Source: Methanocella sp.
GTDB lineage: Archaea > Halobacteriota > Methanocellia > Methanocellales > Methanocellaceae
Direction of reading: 5' to 3'
Length of the DNA stretch: 64,000 bases
NCBI RefSeq assembly: GCF_035506375.1
Contig: NZ_DATJPM010000039.1
Location: 36,245 to 100,244, forward strand
Shown here: positions 24,808 to 34,334 of the stretch, piece by piece
Layout of the letters: every line of letters begins with the position of its first letter
How positions within the stretch are numbered: position 1 is the stretch's first letter
The notes under the pieces: model-generated
What the model saw: only the letters and a program-made list of their open reading frames with translations
The model's database searches: none
What the model was told of the DNA's origin: nothing
Translations under genes and position numbers: made by a program

Positions 24808-25560
24808 TTATTTTATTTTTATTGCTGCCTTCTGCTCAAAGTCCTCGGAGCGGGCAGACGTATCGACGATGTCCGCGGTCGGGTCGGTGTACAGGTTCTC
24901 CCTGCCGTTGGTGAAAATGGACCGGGTGTGCGAAAACTTCTTAGGGTCAAGCTGCAGCAGGCCCACGTGTATGACGATCTCGGCCACGAACCAGTAGGCG
25001 GCGGCGACGTGTAGTACCCGGGCGAGGGCCGGGGCCGACAGGCGCAACGACGGGGCGAGAACGTCCAGGGCCCTGATGATAAAAGCCGAGACTCCGAACC
25101 CGAGAATGGAGAGCGAGCTGGAGTACAGGACGATCCCGGTAATGGTGGCCACGAAAAGAGCCACATAGTGCGAGTACAGGAGCAGCTTGGCGGCCGGGTG
25201 TAACCGGTTGACGAAACGGCCTTTTCCCGTGTCGTAAATGGTATACGGCGGGTACTCCGAGCCGGTAAAAAAGTTCTTGAGAACGCCCCACAGCCGCCCG
25301 AAGTCGGCCGGCCAGAACATGTAGCTCTGCATTGAAAGGTTCACGAAGGCCGTGTACGGCATCACGATCCAGTTATTGGCGATGAAGGCGGCCGCGGCGA
25401 TCATGTGGACGGCGTAGGCGTCGCTGTAGGACAGGTAGGGCAGGCCCTGGTACATGATGAAGCCCGTGGCGAGCAGGAGCGCCATTGAGACGATGTTGGT
25501 ATAGTGCGAGAGCCTCTCCAGGGTCGTGTGCCTGGTCACGATCAGCTTATCCACGGCCAC
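24808..25560 (-). CDS. vhtC: Vht-type hydrogenase cytochrome b subunit
   Basis: 250 aa, five hydrophobic segments. Heme-ligand histidines are in RHTTLERLSHYTNIV, the AVHMIAAAAF helix, LLYSHYVALF and RVLHVAAAYW. The long cytoplasmic loop with FTGSEYPPYTIYDTGKGRFVN matches VhoC/VhtC. The subunit would pass electrons from the periplasmic hydrogenase to a membrane electron carrier, methanophenazine in Methanosarcina. Its start overlaps the large-subunit stop by 14 nt. No protease gene (vhtD) follows. Confidence 0.92.
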   Translation of the reverse strand: MAVDKLIVTRHTTLERLSHYTNIVSMALLLATGFIMYQGLPYLSYSDAYAVHMIAAAAFIANNWIVMPYTAFVNLSMQSYMFWPADFGRLWGVLKNFFTGSEYPPYTIYDTGKGRFVNRLHPAAKLLLYSHYVALFVATITGIVLYSSSLSILGFGVSAFIIRALDVLAPSLRLSAPALARVLHVAAAYWFVAEIVIHVGLLQLDPKKFSHTRSIFTNGRENLYTDPTADIVDTSARSEDFEQKAAIKIK

Positions 25561-27295
25561 CCCTCTGTATGGTATGGACGGCGCAGGTGGTGCAGGGGTC
25601 GAAGGACCGGATGATGTGGTAGATGCCGACCGGGTTCGCCTCGGAGCCCGGCAGGTAGCCCGAAGGCGTCGTGTGGCTTCCCATCAAGGCCAGCTCGATG
25701 GGGCCGCTCTTCTGCTCCGTGCACACGGGCGATGCGTTCCAGGTGGTCGGGGCAACGACCTGGTAGTTCGAGATCATCTGATCCTTGCCTGCCTTGAGCC
25801 AGTGCCCCAGCGCGCCCCGGGGGGCCTCGATGAGCCCGCTTCCCGTCCTGTTGGCTTTCACGGATACGGGCACGCTGTACCTCCGGCCGTCGTCGCTGAC
25901 CTCCAGGTCCCGGAGCCATGCGTGCAGCATACGGGAGAGGAGCAGCGTCTCCTGCATCCGGGCTATGGTCCGGGTATAGACGCTGGCCATGGGGTAGCTC
26001 ACCACGGTCGTGTTATGAGCGAAAAGCCTCCTCATCGCGTCGATTACCAGCTTTTCCCTGGCATTAATATGCCTCGCCAGGGGGCCGACCTCGCAGGGGA
26101 CGCGGCCGTACCTCGGGGCCTTGACAAAGCTGTACTTCGTGCCGTCGAAGCCGATGGCGGAGGCCTTATCCGTCACGGACGTCTCCCCGTCCAGCGGCGT
26201 CTTCGCCGCCATCGAGTCGCCGTAATCGTAGAACGAGGCGTGGACGTGCTCGACGATGAGGCTGGTGTCGACCTTATCGGCGTCCCGGTATATGTTCGTC
26301 ATGCTGCCGGGCGTGAACCCCGCCGGCATCTCGAAGGCGTTCGCCTTATCGTCCTCCACCGCCGTATAGCCGTCGCGGAACTGTCCCGAGTCGTCCCGGA
26401 CGTTATAAAAGGACCCGTAGCTGAGGAAGCCGATGAGCTGGTCGTCGATCGGGTACCCGCCCATGGTGTCGAGGCCGATGTAGGCCGGCAGGGTCATCAC
26501 GTCCCTGGCGAACATCCTGGAGCCGAACATCAGGAAAAGCGGCAGGTCGCCCCAGCCGACGGAGGACGACAGGTCGCCCATCGGCAGCTCCTGGACGTAA
26601 TCGTAGGCAAAGCCCGTGTCCTGGTCGTGCGTGTTCTGCAGCCACTCGTCCAGGGATAATTCGCCGACCAGCCGCTTCTGCAGAAAACTGTCCACGTCGG
26701 CCAGGCAGAGATCCAGGGCATCGATATCGCCCCTCGCGGGCCTCGCGGTGACGCCACCGGGCACGATGGCCGGCGAGCAGGGCGAACGCCCTCCCAGTAT
26801 GCCCTCGGCCCGGCCGATGGCCTTGATGCACAGGAGCGCCTCGCCACAGGCCTGGCCGCTCGCGGCCGCATACCGCTTCTTCAGTTCCTTCCACAGCAGG
26901 TTCCCCAGGCCAGACGAGTTCAACGCGTCCCCGTAAGAGGGGTCGGCCAGGTCAGGCAGGAACCCCAGGTAGAGGTGCTCGACGTGGTTCTTCATCCATC
27001 CCAGGCCGTTGAGAAGATTGCGGATGACCAGGGCGTCCTTCGGTATGAGGCCCATGGCACCGGCGGCGCTCTCGACCGCGCCCGCGGACGCCGTCGCGTG
27101 GGGCGACGAGCACATGCCGCAGATGCGCTGAGTAAAGTACGGCGCGTCCGCGGGCGGCCGGCCCACGAGCATCCGCTCGAGGCCGCGGTAGCTCATGCCC
27201 GAGGCGCTCGCGCCGGTCACGGCGCCGTCCTCCAGCTCGACGGACACGCGCAGCCCGCTGGAGAGGCGGGTCACCGGGTCGATTGTGATCCTCAT
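25547..27295 (-). CDS. vhtA: F420-nonreducing [NiFe] hydrogenase large subunit
   Basis: 582 aa from ATG 27295; the longer open frame upstream is the shadow of the small-subunit 3' end. Nickel-site motifs are RICGMC (Cys59, Cys62) and DPCTTCAVHT (Cys568, Cys571, His574). The seven or eight residues after His574 (IQRGGRG) are the peptide expected to be removed after metal insertion. This is a group 1, Vho/Vht-type uptake enzyme acting on the outer face of the membrane with the Tat-exported small subunit. The ATG overlaps the vhtG stop. Confidence 0.95.
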   Translation of the reverse strand: MRITIDPVTRLSSGLRVSVELEDGAVTGASASGMSYRGLERMLVGRPPADAPYFTQRICGMCSSPHATASAGAVESAAGAMGLIPKDALVIRNLLNGLGWMKNHVEHLYLGFLPDLADPSYGDALNSSGLGNLLWKELKKRYAAASGQACGEALLCIKAIGRAEGILGGRSPCSPAIVPGGVTARPARGDIDALDLCLADVDSFLQKRLVGELSLDEWLQNTHDQDTGFAYDYVQELPMGDLSSSVGWGDLPLFLMFGSRMFARDVMTLPAYIGLDTMGGYPIDDQLIGFLSYGSFYNVRDDSGQFRDGYTAVEDDKANAFEMPAGFTPGSMTNIYRDADKVDTSLIVEHVHASFYDYGDSMAAKTPLDGETSVTDKASAIGFDGTKYSFVKAPRYGRVPCEVGPLARHINAREKLVIDAMRRLFAHNTTVVSYPMASVYTRTIARMQETLLLSRMLHAWLRDLEVSDDGRRYSVPVSVKANRTGSGLIEAPRGALGHWLKAGKDQMISNYQVVAPTTWNASPVCTEQKSGPIELALMGSHTTPSGYLPGSEANPVGIYHIIRSFDPCTTCAVHTIQRGGRG

Positions 27296-28407
27296 TTCCT
27301 CCCCCCTTTCTCCTCGCGGCCGCTCTCGCCGATGGCGAGGCGCTTTACGGCATGGATGCCGGCGCCTACGACCGCCGCCCCGACGATGACCTTGGCGACG
27401 TCGTCCACGTTCAGGTCGGAGAAGACGTCCCGGCTTTCGCCCGTGCTGAAGAAGGGCATGAACGCCCCGGGGAAAGACGGCTCGACGCAGGCGATGCAGG
27501 GGCCGCCGGCCTGGGTGCACATGCTCGCGGCCCCGTTCCATCGCCTCGTGGGGCAGTCGGCGTACGCCACCGGCCCTTTACAGCCCAGCGCGTATAGGCA
27601 TCCGCCGTCGGAGAACCGGCCATCCCTGCCGGCGCGGTCGTACGCGCCCCTCCGGGGGCAGGAATCGTGGACTGCAGCGCTGAAGAACGCCTTCGGCCGG
27701 CCGTACACGTCCAGGTCCACGTCGCGGCCCGCGAGCACGTCCGCCAGGACGAGCAGCAGCCACTCGGGGTGGGTGGGGCACCCCGGCACGTTGATGACCG
27801 TGTTTTCGAGGCCGTAGCGGGCCATGGCCCCCTGGCCTTTGGACGTCCCCGCGAAGGAAACACCGGCCGCCTCGGCGGTGCTGAATAGCCGGGAGACGCC
27901 GCCGTAGGCGGCGCAGGTGCCCGCGGCGACGATGCAGGAAGCCCCGGGCGCAGCTTCGATGAACAGCTCCTTGAAGGACATGGCGCCCGACATGCAGTAC
28001 CGGCCGCTTCCCTCCGGGCCATCGGGTATTGCGCCCTCTACGACGAGGACGTAGCCTTCCGCATCGATGAGGTCCTGCAGTAGGACGTTAGAGTTGTGGG
28101 TGGAATCGCCCGCAGGGCTGCCGTCCACGAACATGCCCTGCTGGAGCATGAGCTCGTCGTGGTAGGCCGGCTCAAGCCTGATCTTTTCCAGTGCCGACAG
28201 CACGTCGGGGTTGCCTCCATTGAGCAGCGAGGCGGTGCACCCGCCGCATCCCGACCCCCGGAGCCATACCAGCTTTTTGTTTGAATCGGCGATGGCCGCG
28301 GCCACCATTGGGGCGTTAGCCTTTAAGAATAAGGCCGCACCTACGGCTCCTGCCGCGGCCAGAAAGCTCCTTCGAGTTAACGTAAGGTCGTTTTTGCCCT
28401 CTCCCAT
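27292..28407 (-). CDS. vhtG: [NiFe] hydrogenase small subunit with Tat signal
   Basis: 371 aa from ATG 28407 (a GTG lies four codons earlier). The N-terminus has the twin-arginine signal TLTRRSFLAAAG plus hydrophobic core, and the C-terminus has a membrane helix (VIVGAAVVGAGIHAV). Cluster-binding cysteines are seen in GSGCGGCTAS, AAGTCAAYGG, VPGCPTHPEW and the C-terminal Cys-rich region (SCPRRG, GCLYALGCKG, CIACVEP). It relays electrons from the Ni site to cytochrome b. A TATA-like GTATAAC near 28430 fits a leaderless start. First gene of vhtGAC. Confidence 0.94.
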   Translation of the reverse strand: MGEGKNDLTLTRRSFLAAAGAVGAALFLKANAPMVAAAIADSNKKLVWLRGSGCGGCTASLLNGGNPDVLSALEKIRLEPAYHDELMLQQGMFVDGSPAGDSTHNSNVLLQDLIDAEGYVLVVEGAIPDGPEGSGRYCMSGAMSFKELFIEAAPGASCIVAAGTCAAYGGVSRLFSTAEAAGVSFAGTSKGQGAMARYGLENTVINVPGCPTHPEWLLLVLADVLAGRDVDLDVYGRPKAFFSAAVHDSCPRRGAYDRAGRDGRFSDGGCLYALGCKGPVAYADCPTRRWNGAASMCTQAGGPCIACVEPSFPGAFMPFFSTGESRDVFSDLNVDDVAKVIVGAAVVGAGIHAVKRLAIGESGREEKGGRK

Positions 28408-28444
28408 ACCCTCGACCACCGGTAATAGTTATACCCCCATAGGC

Positions 28445-28679
28445 TCCGGCTACTAAATCTTTTTCCCTTCTCAAAAAGCTGCTATAAAATTTTAAAAAAA
28501 GAATTGGTGCCGCCTGGTGATATGATAACAAATTGGTGCCAATTGGTGTAATCCTGGTGGGGTTGAAACTATAGTTGCTCTCAAGTGGCACCAAGGCTAC
28601 ACCAGGCTGCACCAAAATATAATATAATCACCAAGTGGCACCAAGGCTACACCAAGTGGCACCAATTCTTTTTATATAA
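28445..28679. repeat. class A inverted-repeat element (TGGTGCC words)
   Basis: The gap between vhtG and polC (both leftward) holds repeated TTGGTGCC, CCTGGTG and TTGGTGTA words on the left (28504-28560). Their complements (GGCACCAAGGCTACACCA, repeated) lie on the right (28587-28668). The loop 28562-28592 is GTTGAAAC-TATA-GTTGCTCTCAAG followed by TGGCACC, as in the other class A elements. Arms end against the polC stop codon. No gene is seen. Confidence 0.85.
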
Positions 28680-31600
28680 TTACATGAAGTCGGAGAGGAT
28701 GACCTGCTTTGACTTGTCGTTCTCGAAGAGGCTCTTTATGGAGAGGTCCAGCAATTCGAGCCGCTGAAGCGTATATTTCGAGACGCCGTACTCCCGGGCG
28801 ATGTTAATGGAGACTTCCATGTACTTGGTCACGGCGCCCTCGTGCACCGTTAAGATCACCCGGCCCCCGCACTTAGGGCAGGTGCCACAAAGGGGCGGGC
28901 GGCGGAACTTTGCCCCGCACTTGACGCAGCGCATCTGCTGGGTCGAGAAAGCCCTCAAATTACCGATAAGGTCGGGCAGGAAGTGGGAGTTGATGACGCG
29001 CTCGGCCACGTCCTTCTCGTCCACCGCCCGGAGCCGCCTTCCCAGCTCTAGTTGTGCTTTCAGCTTATCCTCCATGGAGCCTAACGTCTTATAGGCGGAG
29101 TTGGTGGGGCCGGCGGCGATGTCGCCCGTGTCGTGGGTGAACATGAAGCCCTCGTACTGGGCCGGCGTTCCCAGCCGCTTTGACACCAGGTCCATCGTTT
29201 TCTCTAAATCCTTGGGCGACCTGTATTCCAGCGACGCCTGGTAGAACTCCCGGGGGTACCGGGCCATCACATCGACGTTTTGGGACTCCTTGTCCACTTC
29301 CTTCGGGTCGATGCGCATGGATAGCACGAGCGGCGCATCCATCTTGCCGCCCCGGCGGTCCGGCAGGTAGGAGCGCGAGAAATTGATCAAGCCATCCATG
29401 AGGAGCATGACGCAGTCCTCGTCGCCGTCGCAGTTCCGGCGCTTGGCCGCGTGGAAGAAGGGGTGCGCGTAGCCGGCGGAGGCGCCAGTGAAGCCGATCA
29501 TTCTCCCGAGCACGCCGGCCGACGTGTGCGGCGCCAGCCCTATGACCAGGTGGCCGATCAGCTCCTCCTCCGAGTTGACGTTATAGTAGCGGGGCAGCCC
29601 GTAGAACTTTTCCAGCAGGTCGTCGATGAACCCGGCGATCTTTATTAAATAGCCGGCGCAGTCGTGGGAGAGGACGATGTCCTGCACTTTTAGCTCGAAG
29701 ACCTGCTCCCCTGACTCGGGGGGCTTTCCGTAGACGTCCTTCTCGTATCCAAGCTGCCTGAGCTTCTCCAGCGGCAGCCCGATCTCCCGGGGCTTAAAGT
29801 GCGTTAACGGCACGTCGCTCAAATCGTAGCGGATGGTGCCGTCCTTGAACACGTAGACGCCGTGTTTCGCCCGGAGCACGCCCTTTTCCAGGGGCTCGGG
29901 CGTCTTCTCGCTCGAGATGAGGCCCTGCACGCCCTTAAGTATCTCGTAGCTGCCCCTCTCGCCCAGGCTCGACAGGGCTTCTGCATACAGGCCCTTCAGG
30001 TCGACCTTCATGGGGACGTTCGGCGTCGCCGGCTTGCCGCACTTCGGGCAGTTGCCGGTGATGCTGTCGATCTTGCAGTCCGGGCAGCCGTAGTCGGGTT
30101 CCGTGTGGGCGCCGCACTCGCACCGGTTCTTGAACGTGACCGCGCCGCAGTCGGGGCATTTCCTCCGGCCCATCTCCACCTCTATGAGCCCGGCCTTATC
30201 GTTCATGGTCTTCGTGAACGCGGCCGCGTTCTCCAGCGAGCGGCGGTTCCCGCCGGCCTCGCCCACCGGGAAGAGGACGTGCACCGGCGGCTTCATTTCC
30301 CGCATCTTGCTCTTCTCCGGCCGGCCCATGCGGGCCCCGATACGGGACAGCGCCCGGTCCCTGACCGTGACGCCGGCAAAGCGGCTAACCGCATCCAGGG
30401 GCTCGAGCCCTGAAACCTCTATTTCTTTGGGCGAGAGGTCCGGGTTCAGGCCCAGGCAGCGTGTCAGCAGGTCCGCCCGGTCGCCGTCAAGGACGACCAT
30501 GCCCGACCTCACCTTGTGGGGTAAAAGGAGTAATTCAAGCGTGCGCTTCGACCGGGGCTCCACGGCGATCCGGAGCCCGTCTTCCGGTCGGCCGTTCGTG
30601 ACCACCTGCTCCCGGAGTTGCAGGATGTCCTCAGTGGAGACGTCATTCCACATGAGCGTGTACCGGGGATGCAGGGGCACATTATACTTTTCAGAGACCT
30701 CGAAGGCCTCGCCCGCCGAGCGGACCTGGACTTTGTTGCCGTTGGCCAGCGCGAGGTCCTGCTCCCACCACTCCTGCACGTAGGGCGACGGTATCAGGAC
30801 ATGATTGTTCTCGAGGAAGTCGCCGTAGTTGATGAGTATCTCGCCGTTATCGAGTATCTCGGAAACGTCCCTGCGGACGGCGCGCGCCTGCTCGGCGGTC
30901 TCCACGTACAGCACGTCGCCGTTGATGAGGCGGACGGTCGGCCCGTCCACGCTGTCCACGGGCACCATGGCGGCGGCCTTGCCCGGCCGCTCGACCTTAA
31001 GCTGTGTCCCGGTGGCGATGAAATCGTCCATTATGACCATGGAGGCCGGATGGATGCCCGCGGCGGCGAACCCCGTGTTCCTGCCCCGCCCGTAGCGCAG
31101 GCGGAAGCCGCCGGCCCGGGACGGGTGGCCGAACACGGGCCGGCCCGCGATGAGGTCGACTAAAAACTTCTCTTTCGGCTTGATCTTCTCGTCGTGGCTC
31201 TCGTCGGCCGGCTTCGAGCCCGCGATGACCTTGTCCAGGAACTCCCAGCCGTCGAACCTGAGCTTCTCGACGTGCTTCTTGACCTTGGGCGCCTTGAGGA
31301 TGAGGCCCTCGGCGATGACCAGCGCAATGCCTCCCCGGACCCGGTTCGTCTCGACGCCCGGGACGTCCCGGTACCCCTGCACCTCCTCGTCCTCGGTGGG
31401 CTCGCCGTCGACGCAGACGGGCAGATTCCGCACGATGAGCCGGATCTCGTCGTCCGTGGGAGTATACTGTAAATGCTGGAGGGACTTATAGAGGGCGATC
31501 TCCTCCACGTACCGCTCGACGACCTCGGGCCGGGGCTTGTACGGGGCCAGGCCGGCCTTGCGGCGCACGTAGTCGGCCGCCAGGACGGAGAGAGCCTCGG

Positions 31601-32069
31601 CCGTGCCACCCGCGCTCCGGATAGGCCCGGCGAAGTATATCTTGATGTATTCGGTGCCGTCGTCGTTCTTTGCGATCGAGACCTGGGAGATCCCCTCGAG
31701 GGGCGCGGCGACCACGCCCTCGGTTATTATGGCGGCGGCCGTGCGCACGGCGCACTGGATGGCGTCGACCTTATTGTCGAACCTGCCGACCACCCCGGAG
31801 GCGATGTCCGCGGCCACCTGCAGCGAGGCCTCCTCCCGGGACATCTTCTCCTCGCACTTCCGGATGTGGGGCGCCAGGCCTGGTATCCCCATGAGCACCT
31901 CGACGCGCTCGGCGAGGTCGTTGGCCGACGGCACCTCGACCTCTGTACTGGGGTCGTGCCCGGCCGCCCGCGCCCGGCCGGCAAGCTCCCTGCACCGGCC
32001 GAACTCCTCCTCAAGGCTTTTAAAGTACCGCTCCTGCGCTTCGCTCGTCCCCGCCATGTACCTTAACAT
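28680..32069 (-). CDS. polC: family-D DNA polymerase large subunit (DP2)
   Basis: 1129 aa, with no intein. The catalytic acidic motif NCDGDED lies near residue 880, within a double-psi barrel core. A zinc module (CPDCGAVTF, CECG, CPDC, CPKCG) is near residues 635-680 and another (CVKCGAKF, CGTCPKCGG) near 1045. The last ten residues, SKQVILSDFM, resemble a PCNA-interacting peptide. It is the main replicative polymerase subunit of euryarchaea; the exonuclease partner PolB is not in this window. Start may be ATG 32069, ATG 32057 or GTG 32081. Confidence 0.97.
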   Translation of the reverse strand: MLRYMAGTSEAQERYFKSLEEEFGRCRELAGRARAAGHDPSTEVEVPSANDLAERVEVLMGIPGLAPHIRKCEEKMSREEASLQVAADIASGVVGRFDNKVDAIQCAVRTAAAIITEGVVAAPLEGISQVSIAKNDDGTEYIKIYFAGPIRSAGGTAEALSVLAADYVRRKAGLAPYKPRPEVVERYVEEIALYKSLQHLQYTPTDDEIRLIVRNLPVCVDGEPTEDEEVQGYRDVPGVETNRVRGGIALVIAEGLILKAPKVKKHVEKLRFDGWEFLDKVIAGSKPADESHDEKIKPKEKFLVDLIAGRPVFGHPSRAGGFRLRYGRGRNTGFAAAGIHPASMVIMDDFIATGTQLKVERPGKAAAMVPVDSVDGPTVRLINGDVLYVETAEQARAVRRDVSEILDNGEILINYGDFLENNHVLIPSPYVQEWWEQDLALANGNKVQVRSAGEAFEVSEKYNVPLHPRYTLMWNDVSTEDILQLREQVVTNGRPEDGLRIAVEPRSKRTLELLLLPHKVRSGMVVLDGDRADLLTRCLGLNPDLSPKEIEVSGLEPLDAVSRFAGVTVRDRALSRIGARMGRPEKSKMREMKPPVHVLFPVGEAGGNRRSLENAAAFTKTMNDKAGLIEVEMGRRKCPDCGAVTFKNRCECGAHTEPDYGCPDCKIDSITGNCPKCGKPATPNVPMKVDLKGLYAEALSSLGERGSYEILKGVQGLISSEKTPEPLEKGVLRAKHGVYVFKDGTIRYDLSDVPLTHFKPREIGLPLEKLRQLGYEKDVYGKPPESGEQVFELKVQDIVLSHDCAGYLIKIAGFIDDLLEKFYGLPRYYNVNSEEELIGHLVIGLAPHTSAGVLGRMIGFTGASAGYAHPFFHAAKRRNCDGDEDCVMLLMDGLINFSRSYLPDRRGGKMDAPLVLSMRIDPKEVDKESQNVDVMARYPREFYQASLEYRSPKDLEKTMDLVSKRLGTPAQYEGFMFTHDTGDIAAGPTNSAYKTLGSMEDKLKAQLELGRRLRAVDEKDVAERVINSHFLPDLIGNLRAFSTQQMRCVKCGAKFRRPPLCGTCPKCGGRVILTVHEGAVTKYMEVSINIAREYGVSKYTLQRLELLDLSIKSLFENDKSKQVILSDFM

Positions 32070-32213
32070 ACTATTGCCCACTAAGAAATAGCTTTTGAGC
32101 CCGCAGGGCGGAAATTTAGTTGCAATTGGGCGAAAAGAGCCGCCACGCGTCTTTTATGTTATCTCCCTTATCTACGCCCACAATCATTATCGTTCTCCGG
32201 CCTAATCTTCACT

Positions 32214-32765
32214 ATGGTGGACAGCGTGGACAGGCCTTCACACGAGAAGCATAAGGAACAGGCGAAGGGCATGGCGTATAAGTGCGCCGTCATCACGGTG
32301 AGCACTTCCCGCTACGCGAAGTACGGCGCCGCCGGCTCGCCGGAGGAGTGCGAGGACGAGTCGGGAAAGATCATCATCGACCTTTTACGCGGGGCGGGCC
32401 ACAGGACGGCCTACCGGCTATTGTCGGACGACCGGCTCATGATCGAGCGCTGCGTCATGGAGATGCTTCGGGACGCGGACGCGGCTATCGTCTGCGGCGG
32501 CACGGGCCTGACGGCCAGCGACGTCACCATCGAGGCGGTCACCCCCATGCTGCAAAAGACGATACCTGGCTTCGGGGAATTGTTCCGCATCAAGAGCTAC
32601 GAGGAGGTCGGCACGGCGAGCATGCTGAGCCGCTCCATGGCCGGGGTCATAGAGGATAAGGCCGTGTTCTGCATACCGGGCTCCCCGAACGCTGCGAAGA
32701 CGGCGGTCTCGGGGTTAATAGTTCCGGAGCTGGGACACGTCATCTCGCACATCAGAAAAAAATAG
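32214..32765 (+). CDS. moaB: MoaB/Mog-family molybdopterin biosynthesis protein
   Basis: 183 aa. The MPT-binding signature CGGTGLTASDVT is present, followed by GFGELFR and IPGSPNAAKTA, as in MoaB/MogA adenylyltransferases. The protein activates molybdopterin by adenylation before metal insertion. An N-terminal 18-residue hydrophilic extension precedes the first strand. A second Mo-cofactor gene (mobA) lies at 24.2 kb but is not linked. It converges on the M20 peptidase across a repeat element. Confidence 0.92.
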   Translation: MVDSVDRPSHEKHKEQAKGMAYKCAVITVSTSRYAKYGAAGSPEECEDESGKIIIDLLRGAGHRTAYRLLSDDRLMIERCVMEMLRDADAAIVCGGTGLTASDVTIEAVTPMLQKTIPGFGELFRIKSYEEVGTASMLSRSMAGVIEDKAVFCIPGSPNAAKTAVSGLIVPELGHVISHIRKK

Positions 32766-33098
32766 CTGAAGCCGCTCTAAGCCTGATAAGCGGCTCGAAG
32801 ACTTTTTCAGCCTCAAAGTGGCTCTAAGCTGATTCTAAGTTCTCTAAGACTAATTAAAAATCGTTGGTGCGGCTTGGTGTAAACCTGGTGCCGCCTGGTG
32901 ATATAAAATAATATTGGTGCCGCCTGGTGTAAACCTGGTGGAGTTGAAATCATGTGCTTACAAGTGGCACCAGGTTTACACCAGGCGACACCAACTAATT
33001 TTAAATATATTTAATAATGTCTTCGTGCAGCTTCAGGCCAGCTTAGTGTAGCTTCGTGGCTGAAACCGTCTTAGTGGCTCCTTATGAGGCTTAGAGGA
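32766..33098. repeat. nested inverted-repeat element (class C arms around class A hairpin)
   Basis: Same architecture as the 17.6-kb element, again between convergent genes. Outer class C arms lie at 32768-32850 and 33015-33090; long stretches are identical to the 17.6-kb copy (for example TGATAAGCGGCTCGAAGACT). The inner left arm repeats TTGGTGCCGCCTGGTGTAAACC; the inner right arm is GGCACCAGGTTTACACCAGG. The loop 32943-32971 is GTTGAAAT-CAT-GTGCTTACAAG, then TGGCACC. No gene in these 333 nt. Confidence 0.88.
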
Positions 33099-33101
33099 GC
33101 T

Positions 33102-34229
33102 TTACATCATCGCTTTTTTAATGATGTCCTCGTACAGGTCCGCCGCCAGCTTCAGCTGCTCCCGGTCGATGTACTCGTCCACGCCGTGGGCCTGGTCCAG
33201 GTATCCCGGGCCCAAAATTGCAGTGGGCACGCTGTTCTTCCTGAAGGTCCACATGTCGCAGCCCGCGGGGAAGCCGACGGGCGCCGAGGGCAGGCCATGC
33301 GCCGCCAGCACGCCCTTGATGAGCGAGACAACGGGCTCATTTTCGCTCACGCTCGACGAAGGATAGGAGCATAGCCGCTCCACGTCCAGCCGGGCGCCGG
33401 TCTCCTCGCCGATCCTCTCCACCACGTTGACGAGGTCGTCGAACGCCCCTTCAACGGTCTCGCCGGATGTGAGCCGCCTGTCAATGTAGATGAGGCACTT
33501 CACAGGTATGACGTTGATGCGCTCCCCGCCCCGGATCATGGTCACCTCGAGCGAGGATCGGCCCAGCATCGGGTCGACCAGGTTCATGATCTTATTGCGA
33601 TAGCGCTCCAGGTCCCGGAGCACTTCGCCCGAGATGGAGACAGCGTTGACGCCCATGTCGGCGCTCGAAGAGTGGGCGGCCTGGCCGTGCACCGTAATGA
33701 CGGGCCTGAGGGCCCCCTTGTGAGCGATGGCGACCCGCAGGCCGGTGGGCTCCAGGATGATGCCCGCCTCCGGCTTATACGCTTCCATGAGCTTTCGAGC
33801 GCCCAGGGACCTCCCCGTCTCCTCCTCCACGACGGCCGCCAGCGCCACGGAGCCGCTATTGTTTTTTGGCCTTATCCGCTGCATGGCATCGATGGCGGCG
33901 GCCAGCGAGCCCTTGGCATCCGTCGCGCCCCGCCCGTAGATGCGGCCGTTCCTCATGGTGGCCTCGAAAGGCGGAGAATGCCACAGCGACTCGTCCAGCG
34001 CCGGGATGACGTCCGTGTGCGTACAGAGCATGAGCTTTATGGGTCCTTCTCCCAGCTTTCCGATGACGTTAAAGCGGTCCCCTTCGACCTGCTGCAATTC
34101 GACGTCCAGCCCTATCTTCGCAAAGGCGCCGGCCAGGTAGTCCTTCATGGAGCCCTCGTGGCCGGTGACCGAAGGTATGGCGATCATGTCTTTTAGGAAT
34201 TGCTCGGCGGGCGTCTTAAAATCGGACAT
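33102..34229 (-). CDS. M20 family metallopeptidase (ArgE/DapE-like)
   Basis: 375 aa from ATG 34229. Metal and catalytic residues: His/Asp in LCTHTDVIP, the bridging Asp in GRGATDAKG, Glu pair in VVEEETG, Glu in ILEPTG and His in LDQAHGVDE. A dimerisation domain (about residues 175-285) is inserted. Homologues are acetylornithine deacetylases, succinyl-diaminopimelate desuccinylases or carboxypeptidases. The choice among these cannot be made here and no pathway neighbour helps. Confidence 0.88.
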   Translation of the reverse strand: MSDFKTPAEQFLKDMIAIPSVTGHEGSMKDYLAGAFAKIGLDVELQQVEGDRFNVIGKLGEGPIKLMLCTHTDVIPALDESLWHSPPFEATMRNGRIYGRGATDAKGSLAAAIDAMQRIRPKNNSGSVALAAVVEEETGRSLGARKLMEAYKPEAGIILEPTGLRVAIAHKGALRPVITVHGQAAHSSSADMGVNAVSISGEVLRDLERYRNKIMNLVDPMLGRSSLEVTMIRGGERINVIPVKCLIYIDRRLTSGETVEGAFDDLVNVVERIGEETGARLDVERLCSYPSSSVSENEPVVSLIKGVLAAHGLPSAPVGFPAGCDMWTFRKNSVPTAILGPGYLDQAHGVDEYIDREQLKLAADLYEDIIKKAMM

Positions 34230-34334
34230 CTGCAAAAAGATAAACGTTGTTCATATGTATGGTTTGCGCCAGCCTTTTTTACTGATTATTACCACCAAAG
34301 CTATATTTGCCATTGCACAATAGGTATTAACATA

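Noticed and set aside
27296..27541. Longer N-terminus for the hydrogenase large subunit
   Set aside because: The added residues are Arg/Gly-rich out-of-frame translation of the small-subunit 3' end; the family begins at MRITIDPVTR.
28562..28592. GTTGAAAC and GTTTCAAC words in the repeat loops look like archaeal CRISPR repeat ends
   Set aside because: There is no regular repeat-spacer periodicity at any locus, each locus has one loop copy, and no cas genes are present. The similarity is limited to eight bases.
28680..32069. Possible intein in polC
   Set aside because: The catalytic region is continuous, total length is normal for intein-free DP2, and no Hint-domain motifs are seen.
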